From an uncultured Collinsella sp. (GTDB taxonomy: Bacteria > Actinomycetota > Coriobacteriia > Coriobacteriales > Coriobacteriaceae), in contig CALKBO010000035.1 of the NCBI GenBank assembly GCA_937989875.1, positions 18,235 through 82,234 of the forward strand: DNA of 64,000 bases, in the 5' to 3' direction. A program made the position numbers and the translations under genes. Shown piece after piece: positions 30,901 to 39,615 of this stretch; the stretch's first letter is position 1; each line of letters starts with the position of its first letter. The notes under the pieces are model-generated. The model made no database searches and had not been told where the DNA came from. It saw only the letters and a program-made list of their open reading frames with translations.

Positions 30901-33582
30901 CTAGTCCTCGAGCAGGTCCTCGATAAAGCCGACGCGGTAGTTTTTGAAGATGACCTCGCCGCCGTCTTGCGTGGCATCCAGGTCGACATCGCCCATGATG
31001 CCAAAGTCGTGGTCGCCATCCTCGTCGGCAAAAATCTGGTGCACGTGCCACACGTGATCGGTCTTCTCGTCGCTCCCGTCGATGGTAAACATCGCGGCGC
31101 TGCGGGCATCTCCGTCGGTGAGGATTTCCTCGTGCTGCTCATGGTAAGCATCGAGCGCCTTTTGCCAGCGGACCTCGCTCATGCTCCAGTCCTCGTCGAG
31201 TTCGCCCAGGTCGCGAACGTGCTCGCGGGCGGCAAGGGTCACGCGGCGGAAGAGTGCGTTGCGCACCAGCAACGTGCAGCCGCGACGGTCCGCAACGACC
31301 TCGTCGATGCCCTGCGGCGGCGCGGCGTCGAGGGCCGCCGGGTTGCCGGCGTTCTCCCACTCGTCCACCAGGCTCGAGTCGACCGAGCGCACCACAAAGC
31401 CGAGCCACGAAATGATGTCGCGCAAGCGCTCATCGCGCTTCTCAATGGGCACGGTGCGATCGAGGGAGCGGTAGGCCTCGGCTAGGTAGCGCAGCAGAAT
31501 GCCCTCGGAGCGGGCGATGCCGAGCTTTTGGATATAGCCCTTAAAGTCGCTCGCGCTCTCCAACATGTCGCGCAGGACGCTCTTGGGCGAGAGCTGGTAG
31601 TCGTTGGCCCAAGGTACTTCCTGGCAGTACTTGTCGAAGGCGGCATCGAGCAAATCCTCGAGCGGCTTTTCGTAGGTGACATCCTGGATGCGCTCCAGGC
31701 GTTCCTCATATTCGACGCCGTCAGCCTTCATTTCGGCCATCGCGCGGTCGCGCGCGGCGCGCTCCTGCGCGCGCAATACCTGCTTGGGGTCCTCGAGCGT
31801 TGCCTCGACCATCGAGATCAGATCCATGGTATAGGTCTCACTCTCGGGGTCGAGCAGCTCCAGCGCGGCAAGCAAAAACGGCGAGAGCGGCTGGTCGAGC
31901 GCAAAGTCCTCGGGCAGATCGACCGTCAGTGCATAGTCGATGTCTGGCGCGGCGTCAGTCGGGGCGTCGGGCGCGGGCGGCACTTCGGTGCGAACGACGA
32001 CGCCGGAATCGATGAGCGTGGCGAAGATTTCGTCGGCGCGAACCTCGAGCTTGGCCTTTTCCTCGGGGGTCTGCAAGCTCGTCTCGATGAGGTCGTGTAC
32101 GCGGGCTCGGGCATCGCCGCCCTGCTCGACCACGCTAATCACCATGGAGTGCGTGATGCGAAGGCGCGGCTTGAGCGTCTCGGGCTGCGTTTCGATCAGG
32201 CGCTCAAAGGTCTGCTTGTTCCAGGTGACAAAGCCCTCGGGGGCCTTCTTCTTTTTAATCTTGCGGAGCTTCTTGGGGTCGTCGCCCGCCTTGGCCATGA
32301 GTTTGGCGTTCTCGATCTCGTGCTCCGGGGCCTCGGCGATGACCATGCCCTCGGTATCGAAGCCCGAGCGGCCGGCGCGACCGGCAATCTGATGGAACTC
32401 GCGGGCGCGCAGGCGACGCATCTTGTAGCCGTCGAACTTGGTGAGCGCGGTGAGTACCACGGTGTGGATGGGTACGTTGATGCCGACGCCGAGCGTATCG
32501 GTGCCGCAGATGACGGGCAGCAGGCCCTGCTGCGCCAGGCGCTCCACCAGCAGGCGATAGCGCGGCAACATGCCGGCATGGTGCACGCCGACGCCGCATC
32601 CAAGCAGGCGTTTGAGAATCTTACCAAAGGCCGTGGAGAAGCTCGTCCCCTTTGCCGCTTCTTTGATGGCCTCGCGCTGCTCCTTGCTGGCGATGCCAAA
32701 ATTGGCGAGCGACTGTGCCGTTGCAAGGGCGGCATCCTGGCTAAAGTGCACGATATAGAGCGGGGCCTCGCCGCGGCGCATGGCGAGCTCGACCGTGCCC
32801 TCGAGGGAGGTCGTCACGTAGTCGTAGCTCAGCGGCACGGGGCGCGGGGCATCGACGACCAAGTCGCAGGTAGCACCGGTGTGTTCCTCGAGTGAGGCGG
32901 CGATGGCAGTGACATCGCCGAGCGTGGCGCTCATGAGCATGAATTGCGTGTGGGGCAGGGTGAGCAGCGGCACCTGCCAAGCCCAACCGCGGTCGGGGTC
33001 GGCAAAGTAGTGGAACTCGTCCATGGCCACGCAGCCCACGTCGGCATCTTCGCTCTCGCGCAGTGCGTCGTTGGCAAGGATCTCTGCCGTGCAGCAGATG
33101 ATGGGTGCCTTGGTGTTGATATGCGTGTCGCCGGTAATCATGCCTACGTTATCGCGGCCGAGCACCTGCACAAGGTCGAAAAACTTCTCGCTGACCAGAG
33201 CCTTGATGGGAGCCGTGTAGTAGCAGCGCTTGCCCTGCGCCATGCCCATAAAGAGCATGCCCAGCGCGACGAGCGATTTACCCGATCCGGTCGGTGTGCC
33301 TAAAATGACGTGATCGCCGGCAGCCAGGTCCATGAGGGCCTCTTCTTGGTGATCCCACAGTTCAATGCCGCGATCGCTCGTCCATTCAAAGAAGCGTTCG
33401 AAGGCTTGATCGGGCGTGAGCCACGGTTCGGGCTCGCTGCCGTCCTCGGGCTCCCACCAGGTGGGGGAGAGCGCGCCGAGCGAGCCAAACTCGGCTTCGG
33501 TTCCCGTGCCGCCCGAGAATGAGCTGGCGGCGCCGGCGCCGGAGACGGTGCTGGCGGCGGTATCTGTCGTGGTCTGTGCCAT
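30901..33582 (-). CDS. Ski2-like DEAD-box helicase with DUF3516 C-terminal region
   Basis: This 893-residue protein is an SF2 helicase. GTPTGSGKS (motif I) lies near residue 95, MDEFHYF is motif II, LMSATLGD motif III, CGTDTLGVGIN motif V and QIAGRAGRSG motif VI. The large remainder has the features of the actinobacterial DUF3516 group: a KKLRKIKKKKAPEGFVTW segment and a 300-residue helical region. Such proteins are thought to remodel RNA, like Ski2/Mtr4 relatives. The first 50 residues are low-complexity Ser/Thr/Gly. The ATG at 33582 has GAGAAAG upstream; a longer frame to 33753 lacks support. It is monocistronic with its own terminator. Confidence 0.88.
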   Translation of the reverse strand: MAQTTTDTAASTVSGAGAASSFSGGTGTEAEFGSLGALSPTWWEPEDGSEPEPWLTPDQAFERFFEWTSDRGIELWDHQEEALMDLAAGDHVILGTPTGSGKSLVALGMLFMGMAQGKRCYYTAPIKALVSEKFFDLVQVLGRDNVGMITGDTHINTKAPIICCTAEILANDALRESEDADVGCVAMDEFHYFADPDRGWAWQVPLLTLPHTQFMLMSATLGDVTAIAASLEEHTGATCDLVVDAPRPVPLSYDYVTTSLEGTVELAMRRGEAPLYIVHFSQDAALATAQSLANFGIASKEQREAIKEAAKGTSFSTAFGKILKRLLGCGVGVHHAGMLPRYRLLVERLAQQGLLPVICGTDTLGVGINVPIHTVVLTALTKFDGYKMRRLRAREFHQIAGRAGRSGFDTEGMVIAEAPEHEIENAKLMAKAGDDPKKLRKIKKKKAPEGFVTWNKQTFERLIETQPETLKPRLRITHSMVISVVEQGGDARARVHDLIETSLQTPEEKAKLEVRADEIFATLIDSGVVVRTEVPPAPDAPTDAAPDIDYALTVDLPEDFALDQPLSPFLLAALELLDPESETYTMDLISMVEATLEDPKQVLRAQERAARDRAMAEMKADGVEYEERLERIQDVTYEKPLEDLLDAAFDKYCQEVPWANDYQLSPKSVLRDMLESASDFKGYIQKLGIARSEGILLRYLAEAYRSLDRTVPIEKRDERLRDIISWLGFVVRSVDSSLVDEWENAGNPAALDAAPPQGIDEVVADRRGCTLLVRNALFRRVTLAAREHVRDLGELDEDWSMSEVRWQKALDAYHEQHEEILTDGDARSAAMFTIDGSDEKTDHVWHVHQIFADEDGDHDFGIMGDVDLDATQDGGEVIFKNYRVGFIEDLLED

Positions 33583-33703
33583 GTGGTTGCTTTCTCTCGC
33601 GATTGTCCGCCAACTATTATGGCGTAGCGGCGCATCGATGCGTTTGCAGGCAAGAAAATGCAGGAAATGGGCGTTCTGCCCGGCCGTTTGGTGCAGTTGC
33701 CAG

Positions 33704-33826
33704 CTAAGTGAGTAGACTTTTTGCGATGTCGCGAGCACATGGATTTTGCACAAGGGTTCTATCTGCGGTTTTAGTTTTCGTTATGCGGGTTGTGCTTGGC
33801 TATTGCAAAAAAGTCTACTCACTTAG
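33704..33826. repeat. Long inverted repeat with 80-nt loop between two minus-strand genes
   Basis: CTAAGTGAGTAGACTTTTTGC (33704-33724, 21 nt) is matched by its reverse complement at 33805-33826, with one extra A. It occupies the 309-bp space between the helicase start and the TrmB-like gene, where I see no gene. The loop has no obvious coding capacity. It could be a mobile-element relic, a structured RNA or a terminator. Confidence 0.7.
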
Positions 33827-33891
33827 GTTTGAGGGTTGTTTGCTGGCGCCTATTCGCGCTTATTTGCTGACGCCGCGACCATCAGAAGCCC

Positions 33892-34731
33892 CTAGGACTC
33901 TTGCGGCAGGCGCTTCTTGCCCTTGCGGGCACGGTTTCTGAAGTTCTCGACGGCCTCTTCCATGCCGAGAGGCACGTAGGTGAGCTCATCGAGGTTTTCG
34001 GGCAGGTAGCAGGCAAGGCTTTGCTCCTGCGCGCGGCCCGCCGCGAGCTGCTCTTCGATGGGTTCCGCGCCGGGCGTAGCGCAAATGCCATAGACGGCGG
34101 CGCCCATCTCGCGCGTGCGGCACTCGTACTCGGTCTCGGGATGCTCGGGATGGTCGCGGCGCACGTCATCGCTTACCCAAAGTGTGTCGTAGCCCGCCGC
34201 GGCAAACTGCCCCAGGGCGTAGTCGCGCAACGGCTTGCTGTCAGTGCGCAGCGTGACGGTAGCGCCGGCTGCAAAGAGCGGACGGTACAGCATTAGGTGG
34301 TCGACATGGACGAGTCGTTTTTTGGCGTACTTGGCCTTGGGCTGCGGCGTGGGAAAGTTGATGGTGATGGCATCGAGCTCGCCTGCGGCAAACAACTGCG
34401 GCAGCGATGCGGCGCCTCGGGGCAGGACGAGTGCGTTGGTCAGTTCCTGCTCGCAGATTTTCTGTGCGGCATAGGCGATGCAGATGGGCTCCTGGTCCAT
34501 ACCGACAAAGAGCGTGTTCGGCTCGCGGGTGGCGCGCTCTACCAGGTACGTTCCCTTGCCACAGCCAAGATCCAGGTGAAGGTGTTCGAAGGGCTTGCTG
34601 CCAACTGGCGCGCAGGCCTCGCGCCAATCCCCGGCATATGCCTCGGGGTTCGTCTCAATCGCATCGGCGTAGCGCTCCAAGCGCTCCTCGAGCACAAAGT
34701 TCTTAGGCGTGCGAACGTGGACGGCTCCCAT
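33892..34731 (-). CDS. trmB: TrmB-like tRNA (guanine-N7) methyltransferase with altered motif
   Basis: The 279-residue product has the TrmB SAM-binding start LHLDLGCGKGTYLVERA, the VGMDQEPICIAYAAQKI segment, and a final ETEYE of the T-x-Y/F-E type. TrmB makes m7G46 in tRNA. The usual active-site block FPDPWPK reads FPTPQPKAKYAKKRL here: the Asp reported as essential in E. coli is Thr, and Trp is Gln. Activity may therefore differ. A C-terminal extension of about 40 residues ends in a basic RNRARKGKKR tail. CAAGGAG precedes the ATG at 34731. It follows the Trm9-like gene by 118 bp on the same strand. Confidence 0.75.
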   Translation of the reverse strand: MGAVHVRTPKNFVLEERLERYADAIETNPEAYAGDWREACAPVGSKPFEHLHLDLGCGKGTYLVERATREPNTLFVGMDQEPICIAYAAQKICEQELTNALVLPRGAASLPQLFAAGELDAITINFPTPQPKAKYAKKRLVHVDHLMLYRPLFAAGATVTLRTDSKPLRDYALGQFAAAGYDTLWVSDDVRRDHPEHPETEYECRTREMGAAVYGICATPGAEPIEEQLAAGRAQEQSLACYLPENLDELTYVPLGMEEAVENFRNRARKGKKRLPQES

Positions 34732-34849
34732 GAGGCTCCTTGGTCATAAGTATGGAACGCATAACTGCGCGTTCCGTCAATGGGTTGAAAAAAGGTGGGC
34801 ATAGTTTGCCCGAAAGATGCGGTGCGGCTCGGCGGCGAGTCGTCGGTGC

Positions 34850-35722
34850 CTACAGACGCTTGAGAATCACATAGCGGTTGAGCTCACCGCTACGACCGTC
34901 GGCATGGAAGCGCTCAAGCTCACGCACGGGGACCTCGCCGCTCTTGTAGAACGTACGGACGCCGCGCACAAGGTCGGTAATCTGCTGATCGTCAAAGTGA
35001 TGGCAATAGCGGTAGGCGTGGCGGTCGTTTTGCCAGCCAATGAGGTGGTCGCCGGCTTCAAACTGCGCGGAATCGTAACCCTCAAACGGCGGGGTGAGCT
35101 CGGCGCGGGCCTCGGCACGAACGGCCTTGCGCGCCATGCGTTCGTCGTTCATAAACTCCCAAAAGCTGATGGCGATGATGCCGCCTGGGCGCGTCTGGCG
35201 CACCAGAGCGTCGAGCACGCGTACGCGATACTCGCACGACGGCACGTGGTGCATAAAGCCAAAGCAGACCGAGATGTCGGCGAGCGGGGCGTCGAAAAGC
35301 ACGTCGGGCGTCTCGGCGGGGTTGAGCTTCATAAGGGCGTCGAGCACGTCGAGTTCCTGGAAGTGCAGGTTGGGAATGCGCAGCGCGTGGCCATGTGCAT
35401 CGATGGCCAGGTCTTGGCACGAGTCGACACCATAGAACTCAAACGGGCAGCTGGCATCTGCCGAGGGGTTTGCGCCATCGACGCCCTTGGCGGCAAGTGC
35501 GCCGCCGGCGGCAAAGTTCTCGAATCGCATATTGCCACAGGCAAGATCGAAGACGCGGACGGGATGCTCGATCGTGGCGACGTCGAGCTGTTCGAGCGCG
35601 ATGTCCATGGTGCGCACCCAGCCGGGCCACGGGGCCTGGCGCGTATCGGAGAAGGAGGCGGAGTGCTCGCGATAGAACGTGTTGTTGAGCTGGATGAGCG
35701 ATGAGGCGAAATCGCGGTTCAC
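34850..35722 (-). CDS. Trm9/ALKBH8-like SAM-dependent methyltransferase
   Basis: The 290-residue product starts with FYREHSASFSDTRQAPWPGW, closely matching the (F/Y)Y-x6-HF-S-x-TR-x-x-PWP entry of the Trm9/ALKBH8 tRNA methyltransferase family. SAM motif I is VFDLACGNMRFE, motif II VDSCQDLA, then ADISVCFGFMHHVPS and PGGIIAISFWEF. Family enzymes methylate cm5U at wobble uridine 34 to mcm5U. The elp3 gene, whose product makes cm5U, lies 2 kb away. The GTG at 35722 is preferred because GGAGGGAG sits 9 nt upstream. The family link is from motif and context; the tRNA function is inferred. Confidence 0.68.
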   Translation of the reverse strand: MNRDFASSLIQLNNTFYREHSASFSDTRQAPWPGWVRTMDIALEQLDVATIEHPVRVFDLACGNMRFENFAAGGALAAKGVDGANPSADASCPFEFYGVDSCQDLAIDAHGHALRIPNLHFQELDVLDALMKLNPAETPDVLFDAPLADISVCFGFMHHVPSCEYRVRVLDALVRQTRPGGIIAISFWEFMNDERMARKAVRAEARAELTPPFEGYDSAQFEAGDHLIGWQNDRHAYRYCHHFDDQQITDLVRGVRTFYKSGEVPVRELERFHADGRSGELNRYVILKRL

Positions 35723-35989
35723 GGCGCGGAACTCCCTCCGTTGGCGGTGCGGAATTAACAGTACGACCATACTACCGTTAACGCCGCAACGGGGACAACC
35801 AAGCTACGGGTCATTGCTTTGTTTGGACACATTTCCGCAGCTCATATGTACCCGCAACCGGCGGTTGTCAAAAATCTCACTAGAATAGGTGGCATGCTTT
35901 TGGCGGTGGCGGATAGATTTTTAACTGTGCAAGGCGCCTTAAGAACAAAAGCGGTCCGGCGGCACGGCTGGCATCACATAGGAGGAACC

Positions 35990-36712
35990 ATGAATGTAGA
36001 AACTGCGCAGCGGCTCGCCGACCTTCGCCGCAGCAAAGGCTTTAGTCAAGAAGGGCTGGCGCGAAAGCTGGGGCTGTCGCGCCAGGCGGTCAGTAAATGG
36101 GAGCGCGCGGAGAGTTCGCCCGATACCGAGAACCTGATCTCGCTTGCTAAGCTCTATGGCGTGAGCCTGGACGAGCTGCTCAATCCGAGCGATGAGATCG
36201 AGGACGATATCGAGTTTGAGAACGAGGACCGCGCTCGTCAGCGCGAGGCCGAGGCAGCAGAGCGTGCACGCACCCATGAGGCGGCGGCACGAGCTACCGA
36301 GGCGGCGACACAGGCGAGTGACGCCGCCGCCAAGGCGGCGCAAGCGGCAAGCTGGAGTGCGCAGGCCGCCAATGCCGCGACGGCGCAGGCGACGAGTGGC
36401 GGCGCAGTTGGCTCGACTCCGGTGAAGGGCCCGTTCCAGTCGTTCCCGTATTGGGCCGTGTGTTGGCTGCTGTTCTTTTTGCTGATGTTCCTGTTTGGTG
36501 CCGGCCCCTTTGCCGCGCTGATCTTCTTTACGATTCCCATCTATCACTGGGTGGCGCGTGCGCTCGATGGTGATTGGGCACGCGGGGATATTCAGGTTGG
36601 TTCGGCACCGGTGGCGGTCAGGGCCCAGGGGAAGGATACTTCTGCGGAACCTGATGCTGACGTGGCTACCGCGGCCACCGCTGAGCCATGTGCCAAAGAA
36701 GGTGACGAATGA
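35990..36712 (+). CDS. Membrane-bound XRE-family regulator
   Basis: The 240-residue product has an XRE helix-turn-helix at residues about 5-60 (LRRSKGFSQEGLARKLGLSRQAVSKWERAES). An acidic link, then an Ala-rich helical stretch (residues about 80-135) and two membrane helices around residues 150-190 follow. A soluble tail ends the protein. Such membrane-tethered XRE proteins usually pair with a membrane or envelope partner. Here the stop overlaps the start of a DUF4097 gene by 4 nt (ATGA), so the two are translated together. TAGGAGGAA precedes the ATG at 35990. Confidence 0.85.
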   Translation: MNVETAQRLADLRRSKGFSQEGLARKLGLSRQAVSKWERAESSPDTENLISLAKLYGVSLDELLNPSDEIEDDIEFENEDRARQREAEAAERARTHEAAARATEAATQASDAAAKAAQAASWSAQAANAATAQATSGGAVGSTPVKGPFQSFPYWAVCWLLFFLLMFLFGAGPFAALIFFTIPIYHWVARALDGDWARGDIQVGSAPVAVRAQGKDTSAEPDADVATAATAEPCAKEGDE

Positions 36713-37611
36713 TGAAGCTTTCGCATGAATCCAAGCTGCGCCTGGGCGTTGGCATCGGAGCGTTTGTACTGATTATCGGGCTTGTTTTTGGCATTTCGCG
36801 GACATTGATTCATTTTGATGGCCCGTGGGATCTCGACGATGTTGTATCCGGCTTGTCTGGTATGGACGATGCGGTTGACGAGGACGATCCCTTGGATGAC
36901 GGCAGCTATTCCGCTCGGCCTCAGCGGCTTTCGTGTACGACCTTTGATGCCGATGAGTTTCGCTACCTCGATTTCGATATCGATGCGGCTACGGTGGACG
37001 TCAAGGTTGTTGATGGCAACAAGGCTCGCGTTATCGAGCGGGGACGCGTTGCCAATGGTATGGATGCCTCCAAAGCCGCGACGCAGAACATCGCATCCGT
37101 CGAGGACTCGACGCTCAAGGTTTCTCAGTTTGGAAGTGATGACGGTAAGGCAATTGACCGCTCGGTTACGGTTGAGCTGCCGCGCCGTGTTGCCGAACAT
37201 CTGAAGGGAGTCAACGCGCACGTGGGCTCGGGTGATCTGCAGATTGCCGGTGTCACCTGTGATGGTTTCGACCTTTTCCTGGGTGCGGGAGATGTAGAGT
37301 TTGCGGGCAGCGTGACTGATGCGCTTAGTGCAGAGGTCGGGTCGGGCGATGTAACGTTCGAGCTCTACCAGGCCCCCGCGAAGTCGATGGACGTGAGTGT
37401 GGGCTCGGGCGATGTGGAGATGACGGTTCCGAACTCGACGGGCTTTAAGGCGAGCCTCACCTTGGGCAGCGGCGACTTCGAGAGCGATTTCCTTCCGCTT
37501 GGCTACGACGGCGAGACCATTTTGAATCTTGAATTCGATAACGGTGACAAGTCTGCCACGTATCGTTTTGAGGTCGGTTCGGGCGACATGTCGTTTGATT
37601 CGGAGTATTGA
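36709..37611 (+). CDS. DUF4097 membrane-anchored beta-repeat protein
   Basis: The 300-residue product has one N-terminal membrane helix (residues about 10-33), an acidic linker, and an extracellular beta domain. The domain repeats a GSGDVxF strand unit six times: VGSGDLQIAG, LGAGDVEFAG, VGSGDVTFEL, VGSGDVEMTV, LGSGDFESDF and VGSGDMSFD. This is the DUF4097 pattern, linked in other bacteria to envelope-stress modules with a membrane-bound regulator. It overlaps the XRE gene by 4 nt. The ATG at 36712 is an alternative start one codon later. Confidence 0.87.
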   Translation: MMKLSHESKLRLGVGIGAFVLIIGLVFGISRTLIHFDGPWDLDDVVSGLSGMDDAVDEDDPLDDGSYSARPQRLSCTTFDADEFRYLDFDIDAATVDVKVVDGNKARVIERGRVANGMDASKAATQNIASVEDSTLKVSQFGSDDGKAIDRSVTVELPRRVAEHLKGVNAHVGSGDLQIAGVTCDGFDLFLGAGDVEFAGSVTDALSAEVGSGDVTFELYQAPAKSMDVSVGSGDVEMTVPNSTGFKASLTLGSGDFESDFLPLGYDGETILNLEFDNGDKSATYRFEVGSGDMSFDSEY

Positions 37612-37656
37612 GGCAGACGAAAGCCTAGGCGAAGATATAGACGCGCTGTTTGATGA

Positions 37657-37693
37657 AGGCGCCGAAGCCGAGATCGGCTCCGGCGCCTTTGCC
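37657..37693. terminator. Terminator after the XRE-DUF4097 pair
   Basis: AAGGCGCCG (37657-37665) and CGGCGCCTT (37682-37690) form a perfect stem extended by AAGCCGA/TCGGCT. TTTGCCTTT follows. It lies 15 nt before elp3, so elp3 starts its own unit. Confidence 0.75.
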
Positions 37694-37707
37694 TTTACAA
37701 TGGGGGC

Positions 37708-39615
37708 ATGGAACAGATTATCTTGAACATACTCGAGGCTCTGCGTCGCGGCGAGACCGTGGATGACAAAGCGCTCGTCAAACTGATACATGCCGAGGCG
37801 CGCCGTGAGGGTGCCGACAAACGCGATTTGGCCAAGCGCCGTCTGCTGCCGTTCTACCAGCGGGTTAAACGTGAGGAGCCGGCTCGTTGGGCTGGGTGGA
37901 ATGTCGATGCCGAGCTGGAGCGTCAACTGCTGAAGGTGCTGCGTATGAAGCCTCGTCGCACGGCTTCGGGCGTGGCAACCATTACCGTCATCACCAAGCC
38001 GTGGCCGTGCTCGGGCGATTGCCTGTTTTGCCCCAACGACCTGCGCATGCCCAAAAGCTATTTACATGCCGAGCCGGCGTGTGCCCGTGCAGAGCAAAAC
38101 TGCTTCGATCCATATCTGCAGGTGAGCGCCCGTTTGACCGCGCTTTCGCAGATGGGTCATGCGACCGATAAGATCGAGCTCATTGTGCTTGGCGGTACCT
38201 GGAGCGACTATCCGCAAGGGTATCAGATGTGGTTTATGTCGGAGCTCTTCCGCGCGCTCAATGACGATGCCGTGGCCGGCGTGGCGGCCAACCCCATGTT
38301 GGCGCGTCCGGGCATCAGCCGTGCCGAGGCAGGGCGCCTGCTCGATGACGCTCCCGCCGATGCCCTGCCGCCGGTGGTGGCGGAGCGTCGCGAACGCTAT
38401 CGGGCCGTCGGTATTGCGACCGACGAGGCCGAGCTTGCGAGCGGTGTTACCGACGAGCAGGGGCGTGTGGATGCTGCCGTGGGTGGCTATAACCGCGCGG
38501 TGCGTCGTCTGTACGGACCCGGTACGCCGTGGGGCGAGGTTGCCGAGTGGCAGACCGCCACGATGGATGAGCTTGAGCGCCAGCAGCGCGTCAACGAGAC
38601 GGCGAAGCATCGCGTGGTGGGGCTCGTTATCGAGACGCGCCCCGATGCTGTAACGCCGCAGGCCCTCAAGCTCATCCGCCGCCTGGGTTGCACCAAGATT
38701 CAGATGGGCATCCAGAGCCTCGACCAGCACCTGCTCGATATCAACGAGCGCCGCATTTCGATGGCTCAGATCGAGCAGGCGTTTTCGCTTGCGCGCCTGT
38801 TTGGCTTTAAGATTCATGCGCATTTTATGCTCAACTTACTGGGCGCCACACCCGAGGGGGACAAGCGCGACTACGAGCGCTTTATGACCGAGGGGGCCTT
38901 TATGCCCGACGAGGTCAAGGTCTACCCGTGTGCGCTCATTGAGGGTTCGCGTCTGGTGGGCTGCTATGAGCGCGGCGTGTGGCGTCCCTATACCGAGGAC
39001 GAGCTGCTCGATGTGTTGGCCAACGACATCGTGGTGACGCCGGCGTTCTGCCGTATCAGTCGCATGATCCGCGACTTTAGCTCCGACGACATCATGGTGG
39101 GCAACAAGAAGCCTAACCTGCGTCAGCTCGTTGAGAACCGCCTGGCTGCTCGGGGTGACGGTGCGACGGTGCGCGAGATCCGTTACCGCGAGATCAGCAC
39201 GGCGGGTGCCGACTTGGATGAGCTATCTCTTGATGAGGAAGTGGCGTACGAGACGCCGGTGACTTACGAGCGCTTTTTGCAGTGGGTGACGCCGCGGGGC
39301 AAGATCGCGGGCTTTTTGCGGTTGTCGCTGCCCGACCATTCGTTTGTTGCCGCGCATGCGGACGAGTTGCCGACGACGCCGGACGAGGCGATGATTCGCG
39401 AGGTACACGTGTATGGCATGGCGGCGCGCGTGGGGGATCAAGGCCAGGCGGCGCAGCATCACGGGTTGGGGCGTTTGCTCGTAGAGCGTGCGTGCGAGAT
39501 TGCCCGAGATGCGGGCTATGCGCGCATCAACGTGATTAGCGCGATTGGCACACGCGAGTACTATCGCCATCTTGGATTTTATGACCATGGCCTTTATCTG
39601 CAAAAGGAGCTCTAG
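37708..39615 (+). CDS. elp3: Elp3-type tRNA wobble-uridine carboxymethylating enzyme
   Basis: The 635-residue protein has a radical-SAM domain and a C-terminal GNAT acetyltransferase domain, the complete Elp3 layout. TKPWPCSGDCLFCPNDLRMPKSYL carries the Cys-x3-Cys-x2-Cys cluster motif and the Elp3-specific flank. GGTWSDYP, IETRPDAVT and KIQMGIQSLD follow in the barrel. The GNAT part has RLLVERACEIARDAGYARINVISAIGTREYYRHLGF. Bacterial and archaeal Elp3 can work alone to form cm5U34 in tRNA from acetyl-CoA. The ATG at 37708 is the first codon after the terminator. The next gene starts directly at its stop codon. Confidence 0.94.
   Translation: MEQIILNILEALRRGETVDDKALVKLIHAEARREGADKRDLAKRRLLPFYQRVKREEPARWAGWNVDAELERQLLKVLRMKPRRTASGVATITVITKPWPCSGDCLFCPNDLRMPKSYLHAEPACARAEQNCFDPYLQVSARLTALSQMGHATDKIELIVLGGTWSDYPQGYQMWFMSELFRALNDDAVAGVAANPMLARPGISRAEAGRLLDDAPADALPPVVAERRERYRAVGIATDEAELASGVTDEQGRVDAAVGGYNRAVRRLYGPGTPWGEVAEWQTATMDELERQQRVNETAKHRVVGLVIETRPDAVTPQALKLIRRLGCTKIQMGIQSLDQHLLDINERRISMAQIEQAFSLARLFGFKIHAHFMLNLLGATPEGDKRDYERFMTEGAFMPDEVKVYPCALIEGSRLVGCYERGVWRPYTEDELLDVLANDIVVTPAFCRISRMIRDFSSDDIMVGNKKPNLRQLVENRLAARGDGATVREIRYREISTAGADLDELSLDEEVAYETPVTYERFLQWVTPRGKIAGFLRLSLPDHSFVAAHADELPTTPDEAMIREVHVYGMAARVGDQGQAAQHHGLGRLLVERACEIARDAGYARINVISAIGTREYYRHLGFYDHGLYLQKEL

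Noticed and set aside
31528..32895. 455-residue plus-strand open frame within the DUF3516-type helicase
   Set aside because: It lies wholly opposite helicase motifs IV-VI and the following domain and has no family features.
39282..39539. Small open frame inside the GNAT part of elp3
   Set aside because: It is an out-of-frame shadow with Arg/Gly-rich composition.
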